Shown here: piece after piece, positions 44,586 through 53,152 of the stretch
How positions within the stretch are numbered: position 1 is the first letter of the stretch
Layout of the letters: each line of letters starts with the position of its first letter
Source: Martinezella miluonensis
GTDB taxonomy: Bacteria; Pseudomonadota; Alphaproteobacteria; Rhizobiales; Rhizobiaceae
DNA: 64,000 nucleotides
NCBI RefSeq assembly: GCF_900094545.1
Contig: NZ_FMAH01000026.1
Coordinates: 1 to 64,000, forward strand
Direction: 5' to 3'
Notes under the pieces: model-generated
Seen by the model: the letters and a program-made list of their open reading frames with translations, nothing else
What the model was told of the DNA's origin: nothing
Database searches by the model: none
Position numbers and translations under genes: made by a program

Positions 44586-45650
44586 CTAGGCCTGCCGCGC
44601 CCGCGCAAGCCCATGCTCGATCAGGCGGCCAACGAGCTCCGGATAGGAAATGCCCGAGGCGCCCATGGCCTTGGGATACATGCTGATGTTGGTGAAGCCC
44701 GGCATGGTGTTGATCTCGTTGATGACGACGCTTCCATCCGGCGCCAAGAAGAAATCGACGCGCGCCAGCCCTTCGCAGCCGAGCGCGCGGAAGCCATCCG
44801 CCGCCATCCGCTTCAGCACGTCTGCCGTCTCGGCCGGAATATCCGCCGGCACGGTGACGACGGCGCCGTCCTGATCGAGATATTTCGCCTCGTAGGAGTA
44901 GAAGCCATGCGCCGGCGCCGTGGCGATCTCGCCCGGCACCGAGACGAAGAGCGTACCATCAGGCTCTTCCAGAACAGCGCATTCGATCTCGCGGGCGCGG
45001 ACGAACTCCTCGACCAGCACCTTGCGGTCATGCCGGAAGGCCTCGGCCAGCGCGCTTTCGAACTCTGCGGCATCCTGCACCTTGCTGACGCCGACCGACG
45101 AGCCCTGGCGCGTCGGCTTGACGAAGACGGGCGAGCCGAGCGTGGCTGCGATCTCATCGAAATCGGGCTTTTCGCCGCGCGTTAGCGTGACGGAGCGGGC
45201 CACCGGCAGGCCGGCCTCGCGCAGCAGGCGCTTTGCCATATCCTTATCGATTGCGTTTGCCGAGCCCAGAATGCCGCAGCCGACGAGGGGGAGGCCGACG
45301 ATCTGGGCGAGGCCCTGAATGGAGCCATCCTCGCCGTTCAGCCCATGCAGCACCGGAAACAGCACGTCGACCGCAGGCAGTTCGCGCGCGTCCGAGCCTT
45401 CCAGCGCCATCAGTCGCCCCTTGCCGCCCGGAGCCAGGCAGACTTCCGTGCCTTCATAGGCAATCGGCTCCGGCAGCGCGCCGCCCTTTTCCGTAACCAG
45501 CAGCCAGCGCCCGGCGCGATCGATCAGGATCGGCACGATCTCGTATCTCCCGCCGTCGATCGCCTTGATGACATTGCGGGCCGACATGACGGAAACCTCA
45601 TGCTCGGTGGACTGACCGCCAAACAGAACGGCGACGCGTAGTTTCGACAT
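44586..45650 (-). CDS. ddlA: D-alanine-D-alanine ligase
   Basis: A 354-aa ATP-grasp ligase that makes the D-Ala-D-Ala end of peptidoglycan precursors. The N-terminal VLFGGQSTEHEVSVMSA, the ATP-binding KPTRQGSSVGV, the VDFFL-SVVINEINTMPGFT metal site and YPKLW-like SMYPKAM are all present. Rhizobia also carry ddlB in the division/cell-wall cluster; this single gene lies outside such a cluster and resembles the longer DdlA type. The symbol is given on that basis. An SD-like GGGAGAG lies upstream of the start. Confidence 0.9.
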   Translation of the reverse strand: MSKLRVAVLFGGQSTEHEVSVMSARNVIKAIDGGRYEIVPILIDRAGRWLLVTEKGGALPEPIAYEGTEVCLAPGGKGRLMALEGSDARELPAVDVLFPVLHGLNGEDGSIQGLAQIVGLPLVGCGILGSANAIDKDMAKRLLREAGLPVARSVTLTRGEKPDFDEIAATLGSPVFVKPTRQGSSVGVSKVQDAAEFESALAEAFRHDRKVLVEEFVRAREIECAVLEEPDGTLFVSVPGEIATAPAHGFYSYEAKYLDQDGAVVTVPADIPAETADVLKRMAADGFRALGCEGLARVDFFLAPDGSVVINEINTMPGFTNISMYPKAMGASGISYPELVGRLIEHGLARARQA

Positions 45651-45855
45651 TGAGGCTTCTCTCCCGGGGCAAGATGGATGTGATGGGAGAAGGGTTTAAA
45701 TGGGGGATTGCAGCTAAATTGGGGAGGGGGTGGGGGTGGCCGTGCTTTCGGGAACTGTGTTTGTGTGTGGACCAAATATTGCACATGTAATTTTACTAGG
45801 CCACCCGCATTGTTTTGTAAGAGGTCAATGGTCGTAACTCACAAAGCTCGTAGGT

Positions 45856-46107
45856 TTGTTAGATCCATATCACGCGAGTAAATACTTACCCGATCTAGTT
45901 GAAAAGAATCCCTTTGTAGCTTACTTAAGTTTTGGTCCGGGCGGAGTGAAGAAATTCACTAGCTCACGTATGTGGGTTATGGTTATCAAGAGAGGTTCGC
46001 CTGAGCTTATGCTGCATTCGTTTTACGAGTGCTTAGTCGCTATGAGTGTTTGCGTCCGGACCACCTCAGAATTTTTGGTTTATCATGATGGCAGCATCCA
46101 CGATTGA
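45856..46107 (+). CDS. Doubtful small ORF ahead of the SLATT gene
   Basis: An 83-codon frame open from a stop at 45835; possible starts are TTG 45856, GTG 45946 and ATG 45970. It has no ribosome site, and its 3' end overlaps the SLATT start by 23 nt. The composition matches the island. It could be a decayed or unrecognised third component, or simply the non-coding leader. No motif is recognised. Confidence 0.25.
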   Translation: MLDPYHASKYLPDLVEKNPFVAYLSFGPGGVKKFTSSRMWVMVIKRGSPELMLHSFYECLVAMSVCVRTTSEFLVYHDGSIHD

Positions 46108-46672
46108 TAACATTAACGACCGTATATGGATAACCTCTAGGGTCCGGATGATTGCCGAGAGCAAGGCGTTGAGGAATCAAAAATTTAGTTATGTTGCCGT
46201 AACTTATTACTCTCTATTTACAGTAATTTTATCAATATTCTCTGCTTATTATACCAAATCATATCCACTGTTGGAGCAGATTAATCTTTCAGCTTCTGTT
46301 GTTGTACTGGTCGCTTCTCTAGTTGCGGGCGGCTTCCGATTTGAGGCGAGTGCGTCTTTTTATCGGGAATGTTACTTGAAACTTCAAAGGCTTCATGCAG
46401 AAGATCTGTCGCCGTTAGATAAATCAAGGCAATACAACGAAATACTATGGGATTACCCTAATCATTCTAATAGAGATTACTATGATTTCCTTGTTAGCCA
46501 AATTTGCTTTGAAGGAAATAAGCTCAAAAATGGCGATCACGAACTAAATTATACGTATTGCATGTTGTTTTCGTATTTATTTAGGCGCGTTATATACTAT
46601 GGGGTGCTAGCGATCCTCTTTTTTGTCCCATTGTTGTTTCTCTTTGCTCCTTTCATTTTGCTCATGGGCTAA
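46085..46672 (+). CDS. SLATT domain membrane protein (family 5-like), likely toxic effector
   Basis: A 195-aa protein with the layout of the SLATT family of pore-like effectors: a polar N-terminal helix (RIWITSRVRMIAESKALRNQKFSY) running into two membrane helices (residues about 34-54 and 68-84). These are followed by an amphipathic soluble part (FYRECYLKLQRLHAEDLSPL; DYPNHSNRDYYDFL) and a third hydrophobic segment at 170-193. SLATT effectors pair with nucleotide-signal or reverse-transcriptase partners in bacterial conflict systems, where membrane damage kills the infected cell. The RT gene starts 4 bp later. ATG 46085 and ATG 46088 are both possible; neither has a good SD. Confidence 0.78.
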   Translation: MMAASTIDNINDRIWITSRVRMIAESKALRNQKFSYVAVTYYSLFTVILSIFSAYYTKSYPLLEQINLSASVVVLVASLVAGGFRFEASASFYRECYLKLQRLHAEDLSPLDKSRQYNEILWDYPNHSNRDYYDFLVSQICFEGNKLKNGDHELNYTYCMLFSYLFRRVIYYGVLAILFFVPLLFLFAPFILLMG

Positions 46673-46676
46673 ATAA

Positions 46677-47999
46677 ATGAAAGCGAAGGATGTTTTTGAG
46701 CAAGAGTTCGCATTTGAACGACTGATGGCGATTTTTGATGATCGCATCTCGGAGACTTCCACGGTAGGAAAAGACGGGGTTCATCCCTCCGCTTTCACTC
46801 AGTCATTAGACAGTGAGATAGGTCGGATAGCGGAGAAAGTCAGAAACGGCACTTACCATTTTACGGCGTTTAAACAGAAGCTAATCTTAAAAGGTCCCCG
46901 CAAGCCCCCTCGCGAGATCTCCATAGCAACCGTCAGAGACCGGGTTACCCTACGTGCTCTCACTAATGCGCTGATGTCAATCTTTGGAGACGCGCGTCTG
47001 CCGCCTGCACATTATATCATCGAGGAAATTTCTGATTTCATTCGGCCGTTAAACGATGACTATTCATTTATCCAAATAGACATCAAAGATTTTTATCCGA
47101 GTGTTGTGCATGATGAGTTGATGCATCGGCTGAGAAGGCGAATACGCTACAAGCCATTCCTCAATCTTATCCTCAAGGCGGTTCAAACACCCACTGGCGA
47201 CGTTGATCGAGGCGATCGTAACCCTATCGGAATCCCGCAGGGTCTTAGCGTCTCAAATATTCTCTCTTCGATTTACATGACCGATTTTGACTCGACGGCG
47301 CAATCTAAGTTTACTTACTTCAGATATGTTGATGACATTATTATTGTTTGTAAAACGTTGGAGGCTAAGCGTAATTTCCGGCTAGTTAGTCGGCGGCTGG
47401 AGCGAATAGGTCTTCGCTGCCACCAACTGACCGACAATAGCAAGACCAAGATAGTTCCGCTCTCAAAGGGGGTGGACTACTTAGGCTATCATCTCACGCC
47501 ATCGTTAATATCTGTTCGGAAGAGCTCTTATCGTAGGATGATCGAAAATATCATGACTGTCGTAACGAGCGCAAAATATAATGCAAACCAGGCGAAGATA
47601 TTGATGAGACTGAACTTGAAGATCACGGGCTGTATCTTCAATGGCAAGCGAATGGGCTGGATGTTCTTTTTCTCTATGACTGAGGACATCAAACAGCTTC
47701 AGAGGCTTGATGCTTTCGTCTCTCGGGCATGGCGGCGCCTAGGGATGGAACAATATGGACACCCAAAGCGGTTCGTAAAGGCTTATCACGAGATCAAGTT
47801 TAATCTCTCTGGTTCACGATATATTCCTCATTTTGACGATTATACGATGGATCAAAAAATGGAACTTATCTCTGTTATGCTTGTGAGGGATATCGCTGAG
47901 ATTGCTACTTGGACACCGGATCGAATCAACAGGCAGTTCTTGCGATTAATTAAAAAGGAAGTGGCGGAGCTTGAAAAGGATATTACTCCGCTCAGTTAA
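46677..47999 (+). CDS. Reverse transcriptase of a SLATT-RT defence cassette
   Basis: A 440-aa RNA-directed DNA polymerase with all catalytic motifs: RT2-like PPREISIATVRDRV (77-90), motif A FIQIDIKDFYPSV (131-143), motif B IGIPQGLSVSNILSSIY (184-200), motif C FRYVDDIIIV (215-224) and motif E VDYLGYHL (266-273). About 165 further residues have no similarity I recognise (ITGCIFNGKRMGWMFFFS). Maturase and HNH endonuclease parts of group II intron RTs and the NAxxH motif of retrons are absent, so it belongs with the unassigned/Abi/DRT-type RTs. It is coupled to the SLATT gene by a 4-bp gap. Confidence 0.9.
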   Translation: MKAKDVFEQEFAFERLMAIFDDRISETSTVGKDGVHPSAFTQSLDSEIGRIAEKVRNGTYHFTAFKQKLILKGPRKPPREISIATVRDRVTLRALTNALMSIFGDARLPPAHYIIEEISDFIRPLNDDYSFIQIDIKDFYPSVVHDELMHRLRRRIRYKPFLNLILKAVQTPTGDVDRGDRNPIGIPQGLSVSNILSSIYMTDFDSTAQSKFTYFRYVDDIIIVCKTLEAKRNFRLVSRRLERIGLRCHQLTDNSKTKIVPLSKGVDYLGYHLTPSLISVRKSSYRRMIENIMTVVTSAKYNANQAKILMRLNLKITGCIFNGKRMGWMFFFSMTEDIKQLQRLDAFVSRAWRRLGMEQYGHPKRFVKAYHEIKFNLSGSRYIPHFDDYTMDQKMELISVMLVRDIAEIATWTPDRINRQFLRLIKKEVAELEKDITPLS

Positions 48000-48109
48000 A
48001 CATTCAGGCTGCGCAGGTGGAGTTGCCCATTGTAATTTTCCTCGGCTATCCGTTGCGGAAGGCTGATTAAAAATCATGCCTGGAGAGTTTAGATTTTCAG
48101 AGAAAAAAC

Positions 48110-48184
48110 TGGTGCTGCTAGAGAGATTTGAACTCTCGGCCTCTCCCTTACCAAGGGAGTGCTCTACCCCTGAGCTATAGCAGC
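48110..48184 (-). tRNA. tRNA-Thr (GGT)
   Basis: This 75-nt cloverleaf on the minus strand has seven acceptor pairs (GCTGCTA/TAGCAGC), anticodon loop TTGGTAA (GGT, Thr), T-loop TTCAAAT and an encoded CCA. Its 3' end points at the AT-rich island, the side at which integrating elements usually insert. Confidence 0.96.
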
Positions 48185-48339
48185 AATCCGTGGCGCGGGT
48201 AGGTGCGCCGTATTGGGCGAGGCGGCTATTGCCATAGGTCGGGGCGGAGTGCAAGCCGCAAATTGCAAGTTCTTTGAAAGATCGTTGGAAAAAATGTGTC
48301 GGTCTTTTGAAGGCTGAGGTTTTCGGCTATGGAAAAGCC

Positions 48340-48588
48340 ATGGGTGCAGACAAGACGAAAATCGATGAAGGGCAGGCTTTGCAGGGTGGTTCGACGCCCG
48401 GTGAGGCAGGCGAAGGCGTGAAGCAGATCACCGAGGCGGATCGGCGGCGGGAGCGTGCGGCGCAGAAGCTCAGGGAAAATCTTTCGCGGCGCAAACAGCA
48501 GGTCCGGGCACGCCGCGCCGGCCAGGCCGACGAGACGGATGGGCTGCCGGCGGCAAAAGCAAAGACTGCAAAAACAGGGGATGAGTAG
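48340..48588 (+). CDS. Conserved rhizobial hypothetical protein, 82 aa
   Basis: A small, charged, helical protein with ADRRRERAAQKLRENLSRRKQQVRARR. The ATG at 48340 is the first sensible start. It lies ahead of murA on the same strand with a 160-bp gap. I recall homologues at this place in other Rhizobium genomes but no function. Confidence 0.65.
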   Translation: MGADKTKIDEGQALQGGSTPGEAGEGVKQITEADRRRERAAQKLRENLSRRKQQVRARRAGQADETDGLPAAKAKTAKTGDE

Positions 48589-48749
48589 GGCGTTGCCGCA
48601 AAAATGGACGAATCGCAATGATTGATGTCGCCCATCATCAAACGAATTGAAGCCTTCATCTATTTCGTCTAAACAGCGCTCTCTCCCCAAATGCGTGGAA
48701 TTTGGCGCACGGAACTTCAGGAAAGGCGGGCCTCGCCCGTATTGCACAT

Positions 48750-50042
48750 ATGGATCGTATCAGGATTGTCGGCGGCAATGAGCTCAACGGTATCATTCCG
48801 ATCTCCGGCGCCAAGAATGCCGCCCTGCCGCTGATGATCGCCTCGCTTCTGACCAGCGATACGCTGACGCTCGAAAACGTGCCGCATCTGGCCGATGTCG
48901 AGCTTTTGATGCGCATCCTCGGCAATCACGGCGTTGACGTCGCCGTCAATGGCCGGCGCGAGCGCCAGGAAGACGGCTATTCCCGCACCATCCATTTCAC
49001 CTGCCGCACCATCGTCGACACGACCGCACCTTACGAGCTGGTCGCCAAGATGCGCGCGAGCTTCTGGGTCATCGGGCCGCTGCTCGCCCGCGAGGGGCAG
49101 GCGCGCGTTTCGCTGCCCGGCGGCTGCGCCATCGGCACGCGCCCGGTCGATCTGTTCATCGAGGGTCTCGAGGCGCTCGGCGCCACCATGGAAATCGACG
49201 GCGGCTATATCAACGCCACCGCGCCGAAGGGCGGCCTCATCGGCGCCCGCTACGTCTTCCCGAAGGTTTCCGTCGGCGCGACGCATGTGCTGATGATGGC
49301 CGCGACGCTTGCCCGCGGCACGACCGTGATCGGCAATGCGGCGCGCGAGCCTGAAGTCGTCGATCTTGCCAACTGCCTGATCGCCATGGGCGCCAAGATT
49401 TCCGGCGCCGGCACCAGCACGATCACCATCGAGGGCGTCACCTCGCTCTCGGGCGCCCGTCATCGCGTGCTGCCCGACCGCATCGAGACCGGCACCTATG
49501 CCATGGCCGTCGCCATGACCGGCGGCGACGTCACGCTCGAAAATACCGACATGACGCTGCTCGATACCGCGCTCGAAAGCCTGCGCCGGGCCGGCGCCGA
49601 CGTTTCGCCGACCAACAACGGCATCCGCATCATGCGCAATGGCGGCGGCATCAAGCCCGTCGACGTCGTCACCGATCCGTTCCCCGGCTTCCCGACCGAC
49701 CTGCAGGCGCAGTTCATGGCGCTGATGACCCGCTCCTCGGGCATTTCGCATATCACCGAGACCATTTTCGAAAATCGCTTCATGCACGTGCAGGAGCTTG
49801 CTCGCCTCGGCGCCAAGATCTCGCTCTCCGGCCAGACGGCCCGCATCGAGGGCGTCGAGAAGCTGAAGGGCGCGCCGGTCATGGCCACCGACCTTCGCGC
49901 CTCCGTCTCGCTCGTCATTGCCGGCCTTGCCGCCGAAGGCGAGACGCTGGTGTCGCGCATCTATCACCTCGATCGCGGCTTCGAGCGGCTGGAAGACAAG
50001 CTGACGCGCTGCGGCGCCGTCGTCGAGCGCATCAGCGACTAA
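48750..50042 (+). CDS. murA: UDP-N-acetylglucosamine 1-carboxyvinyltransferase
   Basis: A 430-aa enzyme that catalyses the first committed step of peptidoglycan synthesis, adding enolpyruvate to UDP-GlcNAc. The N-terminal DRIRIVGGNELNGIIPISGAKN and the catalytic Cys loop (LPGGCAIGTRPVDL) are intact, and the Cys form is fosfomycin-sensitive in other bacteria. A long hairpin follows at 50088. The ATG at 50042-upstream start 48750 gives the family N-terminus. Confidence 0.97.
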   Translation: MDRIRIVGGNELNGIIPISGAKNAALPLMIASLLTSDTLTLENVPHLADVELLMRILGNHGVDVAVNGRRERQEDGYSRTIHFTCRTIVDTTAPYELVAKMRASFWVIGPLLAREGQARVSLPGGCAIGTRPVDLFIEGLEALGATMEIDGGYINATAPKGGLIGARYVFPKVSVGATHVLMMAATLARGTTVIGNAAREPEVVDLANCLIAMGAKISGAGTSTITIEGVTSLSGARHRVLPDRIETGTYAMAVAMTGGDVTLENTDMTLLDTALESLRRAGADVSPTNNGIRIMRNGGGIKPVDVVTDPFPGFPTDLQAQFMALMTRSSGISHITETIFENRFMHVQELARLGAKISLSGQTARIEGVEKLKGAPVMATDLRASVSLVIAGLAAEGETLVSRIYHLDRGFERLEDKLTRCGAVVERISD

Positions 50043-50087
50043 GGCGCGCGATTTCGCGAGACAGCTCCGTTTCGTGCCTATCGCTGT

Positions 50088-50112
50088 CGCAAAACCGTGA
50101 CACGGTTTTGCG
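50088..50112. repeat. Perfect palindrome after murA
   Basis: CGCAAAACCGTG (50088-50099) and CACGGTTTTGCG (50101-50112) are exact reverse complements separated by one base. The hairpin could act as a terminator or mRNA end stabiliser for murA, or be a piece of an intergenic repeat. The surrounding 50043-50258 has no gene. Confidence 0.7.
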
Positions 50113-50258
50113 TGGCATGCGTTAATTCCATCTGATGGCGCGAAGAGAGCGGGCAAGCCCGTTTTCTTCGGTTGCGTCTTTGGCGCTCTCATCTTATGTC
50201 CACAGAAGAGAAACGCTGGAAACGGCGTTTGACTGGCGCGATCGGGGATAAAGGGCGA

Positions 50259-50702
50259 ATGAGCGATCTCAAGCTAATGGCACTCGACAACGAAGATCTG
50301 GATGTCATTTCTGCCTATATGCAGGATAGCGTTTTCAAGGTCGGCGACATGTCCTTTGCGCCGAAGCAAGAGCAGTTTTCGCTTGCTGCCAATCGCTTCG
50401 CCTGGGAGCAATCCGATCGGCGCAGCAAGCCTTACGAGCGCCATCGTGCCGCGCTGGTGTTCAAGCGCGTGCAGGCGGTCCGTTCCAATGGCATCAACCA
50501 GCGCAACCGCGACGAGGTGCTGTCGCTGCTCGCCATCCGCTTCGATCAGAGAGGCGAGGGCCCCGACGGCACGATCGAGCTGGCCCTTGCCGGTCAGGCC
50601 ACCATTGCGCTCGATGTCGAATGCATCGAGGCCCAGCTTGCGGATATCGGCGGCGCGTGGGAAACGGCGCACAAGCCAAGGCATCCGGATGCGGGCGAAT
50701 AG
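50259..50702 (+). CDS. DUF2948 family protein
   Basis: A 147-aa protein starting MSDLKLMALDNEDLDVISAYMQDSVFKVGD, the usual opening of DUF2948, a family mainly of alphaproteobacteria found between murA and hisD. Function unknown. The ATG at 50259 has AAGGGCGA just upstream; the frame is open for 29 codons further upstream without support. Confidence 0.85.
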   Translation: MSDLKLMALDNEDLDVISAYMQDSVFKVGDMSFAPKQEQFSLAANRFAWEQSDRRSKPYERHRAALVFKRVQAVRSNGINQRNRDEVLSLLAIRFDQRGEGPDGTIELALAGQATIALDVECIEAQLADIGGAWETAHKPRHPDAGE

Positions 50703-50761
50703 GCTTGTAACGGTTGGATACGGCCGCTGAACGCGGCCTCGATGGAAGAGGAATATCAGCA

Positions 50762-52060
50762 TTGGCTATCTGGCTGGATCAGGCGTCTGAAGAGTTCGAA
50801 CAGCAGTTTGCCGCTTTCCTGACGACCAAGCGGGAAGTGTCCGAGGATGTGAACGCCGTGGTGCGTGCCATCATCGACGATGTGCGGACGCGTGGTGATG
50901 CAGCCCTTGCGGACTATTCCAGCAAGTTCGACGGCGTCGATTTCGCCACGACGCCGATGCGCGTCAGCGAAGCGGAGATCGATGCGGCGATCGAGGCTGT
51001 TCCGGCCGAGGTTCTGGGCGCGCTGAAGGTCGCCGCCACCCGCATCGAATCGCATCATCGCCGGCAGCTGCCGAAGGACGATATCTATGAGGACGATCTC
51101 GGCGTCGGCCTCGGCTCGCGCTGGACGGCGATCGAGGCTGTCGGCCTCTATGTGCCCGGCGGCACGGCGAGCTATCCGAGCTCGGTGCTGATGAATGCCG
51201 TGCCGGCCAAGGTCGCCGGCGTCGACCGCATCGTCATCGTCGTGCCGACCAAAGATGGCGCCGTCAATCCGGCCGTGCTTGCCGCCGCGCGCATGGCCGG
51301 CGTCGAGGAAATCTATCGCATCGGCGGCGCGCAGGCAATTGCAGCGCTTGCCTATGGTACCGAGACGATCGAGCCGGTCTACAAGATCACCGGTCCCGGC
51401 AATGCCTATGTGGCTGCTGCCAAACGCCAGGTCTTCGGCACCGTCGGCATCGACATGATCGCCGGCCCGTCGGAAGTGCTCGTCATCGCCGACAAGAACA
51501 ACGATCCGGATTGGATCGCCGCCGATCTCCTCGCACAGGCCGAGCATGACGAAAGCGCGCAATCGATCCTGATTACCGATGATGCCGAATTCGGTAGGGA
51601 CGTGGAAGCGGCGGTCGAGCGACAGCTTGCGCGGCTCAGCCGGTCCAAGACGGCGGCCGCAAGCTGGCGCGATTTCGGCGCTGTCATTCTGGTTTCCGAG
51701 CTGAAGAAGGCCATTCCGCTTGCCAACCGCATCGCGGCCGAGCATCTGGAACTTGCGGTTGACGATCCCGAGCCGCTTCTGGCCGGTGTCCGCAACGCTG
51801 GCGCCATCTTCGTCGGCCGCCACACACCGGAAGTGATCGGCGATTATGTCGGCGGCTCGAACCATGTACTGCCGACGGCCCGCTCCGCACGCTTCTCCTC
51901 CGGCCTTTCCGTGCTGGATTTCGTCAAGCGCACCTCGATCCTGCGGCTCGGTGCGGAGCAGCTTCGTGCACTCGGGCCGGCGGCGATCGCGCTTGCCAAT
52001 TCCGAGGGGCTGGATGCACATGCGCGGTCCGTTGCGATCCGCCTCAATCTCGAAGGGTAA
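50762..52060 (+). CDS. hisD: Histidinol dehydrogenase
   Basis: A 432-aa zinc enzyme that oxidises L-histidinol to L-histidine, the last two steps of the pathway. Family landmarks are the GLYVPGGTASYPSSVLMNAVPAKVAGV stretch, zinc ligands in QAEHDESAQ and the C-terminal GLDAHARSV, and HxPE-like RHTPEVIGDYVGGSNHVLPT. The start is TTG at 50762, set by the GAAGAGGAA ribosome site and by the family length; no ATG is in frame near it. UPF0262 follows after 3 bp. Confidence 0.95.
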   Translation: MAIWLDQASEEFEQQFAAFLTTKREVSEDVNAVVRAIIDDVRTRGDAALADYSSKFDGVDFATTPMRVSEAEIDAAIEAVPAEVLGALKVAATRIESHHRRQLPKDDIYEDDLGVGLGSRWTAIEAVGLYVPGGTASYPSSVLMNAVPAKVAGVDRIVIVVPTKDGAVNPAVLAAARMAGVEEIYRIGGAQAIAALAYGTETIEPVYKITGPGNAYVAAAKRQVFGTVGIDMIAGPSEVLVIADKNNDPDWIAADLLAQAEHDESAQSILITDDAEFGRDVEAAVERQLARLSRSKTAAASWRDFGAVILVSELKKAIPLANRIAAEHLELAVDDPEPLLAGVRNAGAIFVGRHTPEVIGDYVGGSNHVLPTARSARFSSGLSVLDFVKRTSILRLGAEQLRALGPAAIALANSEGLDAHARSVAIRLNLEG

Positions 52061-52063
52061 GGC

Positions 52064-52537
52064 ATGGCCAAGGGCGTCTTCCGGCTGAGCGATGTGGTCC
52101 TGGACGACACGATCGGCCGTTCGACGCCGGATGTCGAGCATGAGCGCGCCGTCGCCATCTTCGATCTGATCGAAGAAAACAGCTTCGAGCCTGTTGGGCA
52201 TAAGGGCGGACCTTATCTGCTCAACCTGTCTCTGGTCGACCAGAAGCTCGTCTTCGACATTCGCGTCGAGGATGGCAGCATGGTCGCCACGCATATCCTG
52301 TCGCTGACCCCGTTTCGCCGGATCGTCAAGGACTACTTCATGATCTGCGAGAGCTATTACGAAGCGATCCGCTCAGCCACCCCCAGCCGGATCGAGGCGA
52401 TCGACATGGGCCGGCGCGGCATTCACAACGAAGGCTCTCAAACGCTTATGGATCGGCTGGACGGCAAGATCACCGTGGATTTCGACACGGCGCGCCGGCT
52501 CTTCACGCTTGTCTGCGTACTTTATTGGCGCGGGTGA
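52064..52537 (+). CDS. UPF0262 family protein
   Basis: A 157-aa protein of the alphaproteobacterial UPF0262 family (IGRSTPDVEHERAVAIFDLIEENSF; LSLTPFRRIVKDYFMICESYYEAIR). Function unknown. It lies between hisD (3-bp gap) and the phosphatase gene (4-nt GTGA overlap), an order conserved in Rhizobiaceae, so it is translated from the hisD mRNA. Confidence 0.92.
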   Translation: MAKGVFRLSDVVLDDTIGRSTPDVEHERAVAIFDLIEENSFEPVGHKGGPYLLNLSLVDQKLVFDIRVEDGSMVATHILSLTPFRRIVKDYFMICESYYEAIRSATPSRIEAIDMGRRGIHNEGSQTLMDRLDGKITVDFDTARRLFTLVCVLYWRG

Positions 52538-53010
52538 CCGGCATGGAGCTGCCGCAGGCGATCGAGCACAACGGCAAAGCGCCCGGCGCCATCCTCTTCA
52601 TGTGCGGGCTCAATGCCATCCGTTCGCCGATGGCCGAAGCCATCGCACGCAGCATGCTGCCGCAAGGCACCTATATCGCGTCTGCCGGCGTGCGGGCCGG
52701 CGAGCGCAATCCCTTCGTCGATGTGGTGCTGGACGAGATCGGGCTTTCGCTCGGGCGCCGGCAGCCGCAGACCATGGAGGAGCTGGAAGATGATTTCTTC
52801 GATATCATCATCACGCTCTCGCCGGAGGCCCACCACGCCGCCCTGGAATTGACGCGAGCCAAGGCCGTGGAGGTCATCTATTGGCCGACCATCGACCCGT
52901 CGGCGACCGATGGCACGCGCGAACAGGTTCTGGATGCCTATCGCGAAGTTCGGGACCATCTGCTGGGCCTGATCGAGAACCGACTTGTGGAGCATCGCGG
53001 TTCGCTTTAG
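52534..53010 (+). CDS. Low-molecular-weight protein tyrosine phosphatase family protein
   Basis: A 158-aa protein with the CX5R phosphate loop (FMCGLNAIRSPMAEA) near the N-terminus, as in LMW-PTP and ArsC-type reductases. The Asp general acid may be in IYWPTIDPSA near the C-terminus. The GTG at 52534 overlaps the previous stop (GTGA); the ATG at 52543 is an alternative start. Whether it acts on tyrosine phosphate or arsenate is not evident. Confidence 0.85.
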   Translation: MTGMELPQAIEHNGKAPGAILFMCGLNAIRSPMAEAIARSMLPQGTYIASAGVRAGERNPFVDVVLDEIGLSLGRRQPQTMEELEDDFFDIIITLSPEAHHAALELTRAKAVEVIYWPTIDPSATDGTREQVLDAYREVRDHLLGLIENRLVEHRGSL

Positions 53011-53152
53011 AGCTGCCGATGAAACAAATGCAGAAACCCTTATCAACGAGGTTCACAAAACCGCGACGATTGTGTAGTTTCCGCGCAATTTCCGGCGACC
53101 CCCGGCTTTTTGCCATGGGCGCCGGCCTCAACCGACAGGAAAAGAAGCTTTA

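Larger units (their letters stand above)
45770..48109. other. AT-rich genomic island carrying a SLATT-reverse transcriptase cassette
   Basis: Composition changes abruptly near 45770 and returns to the chromosomal norm near the tRNA-Thr 3' end at 48110. Within it the codon use is AT-rich (many AAA, TTA, ATA) unlike all neighbours. It holds two convincing genes and one doubtful frame, with no integrase or insertion-sequence end that I can see. The leader 45651-46084 (434 bp) has no convincing gene and may contain regulatory or non-coding RNA. Limits are approximate. Confidence 0.75.

Noticed and set aside
45651..48000. Classical retron (msr-msd plus RT) or group II intron
   Set aside because: The RT lacks the NAxxH retron motif and the maturase/HNH parts of introns, and it is preceded at 4 bp by a protein gene.
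48717..50192. 491-codon minus-strand frame over murA
   Set aside because: murA on the plus strand is unmistakable; the antisense is a GC-driven shadow.
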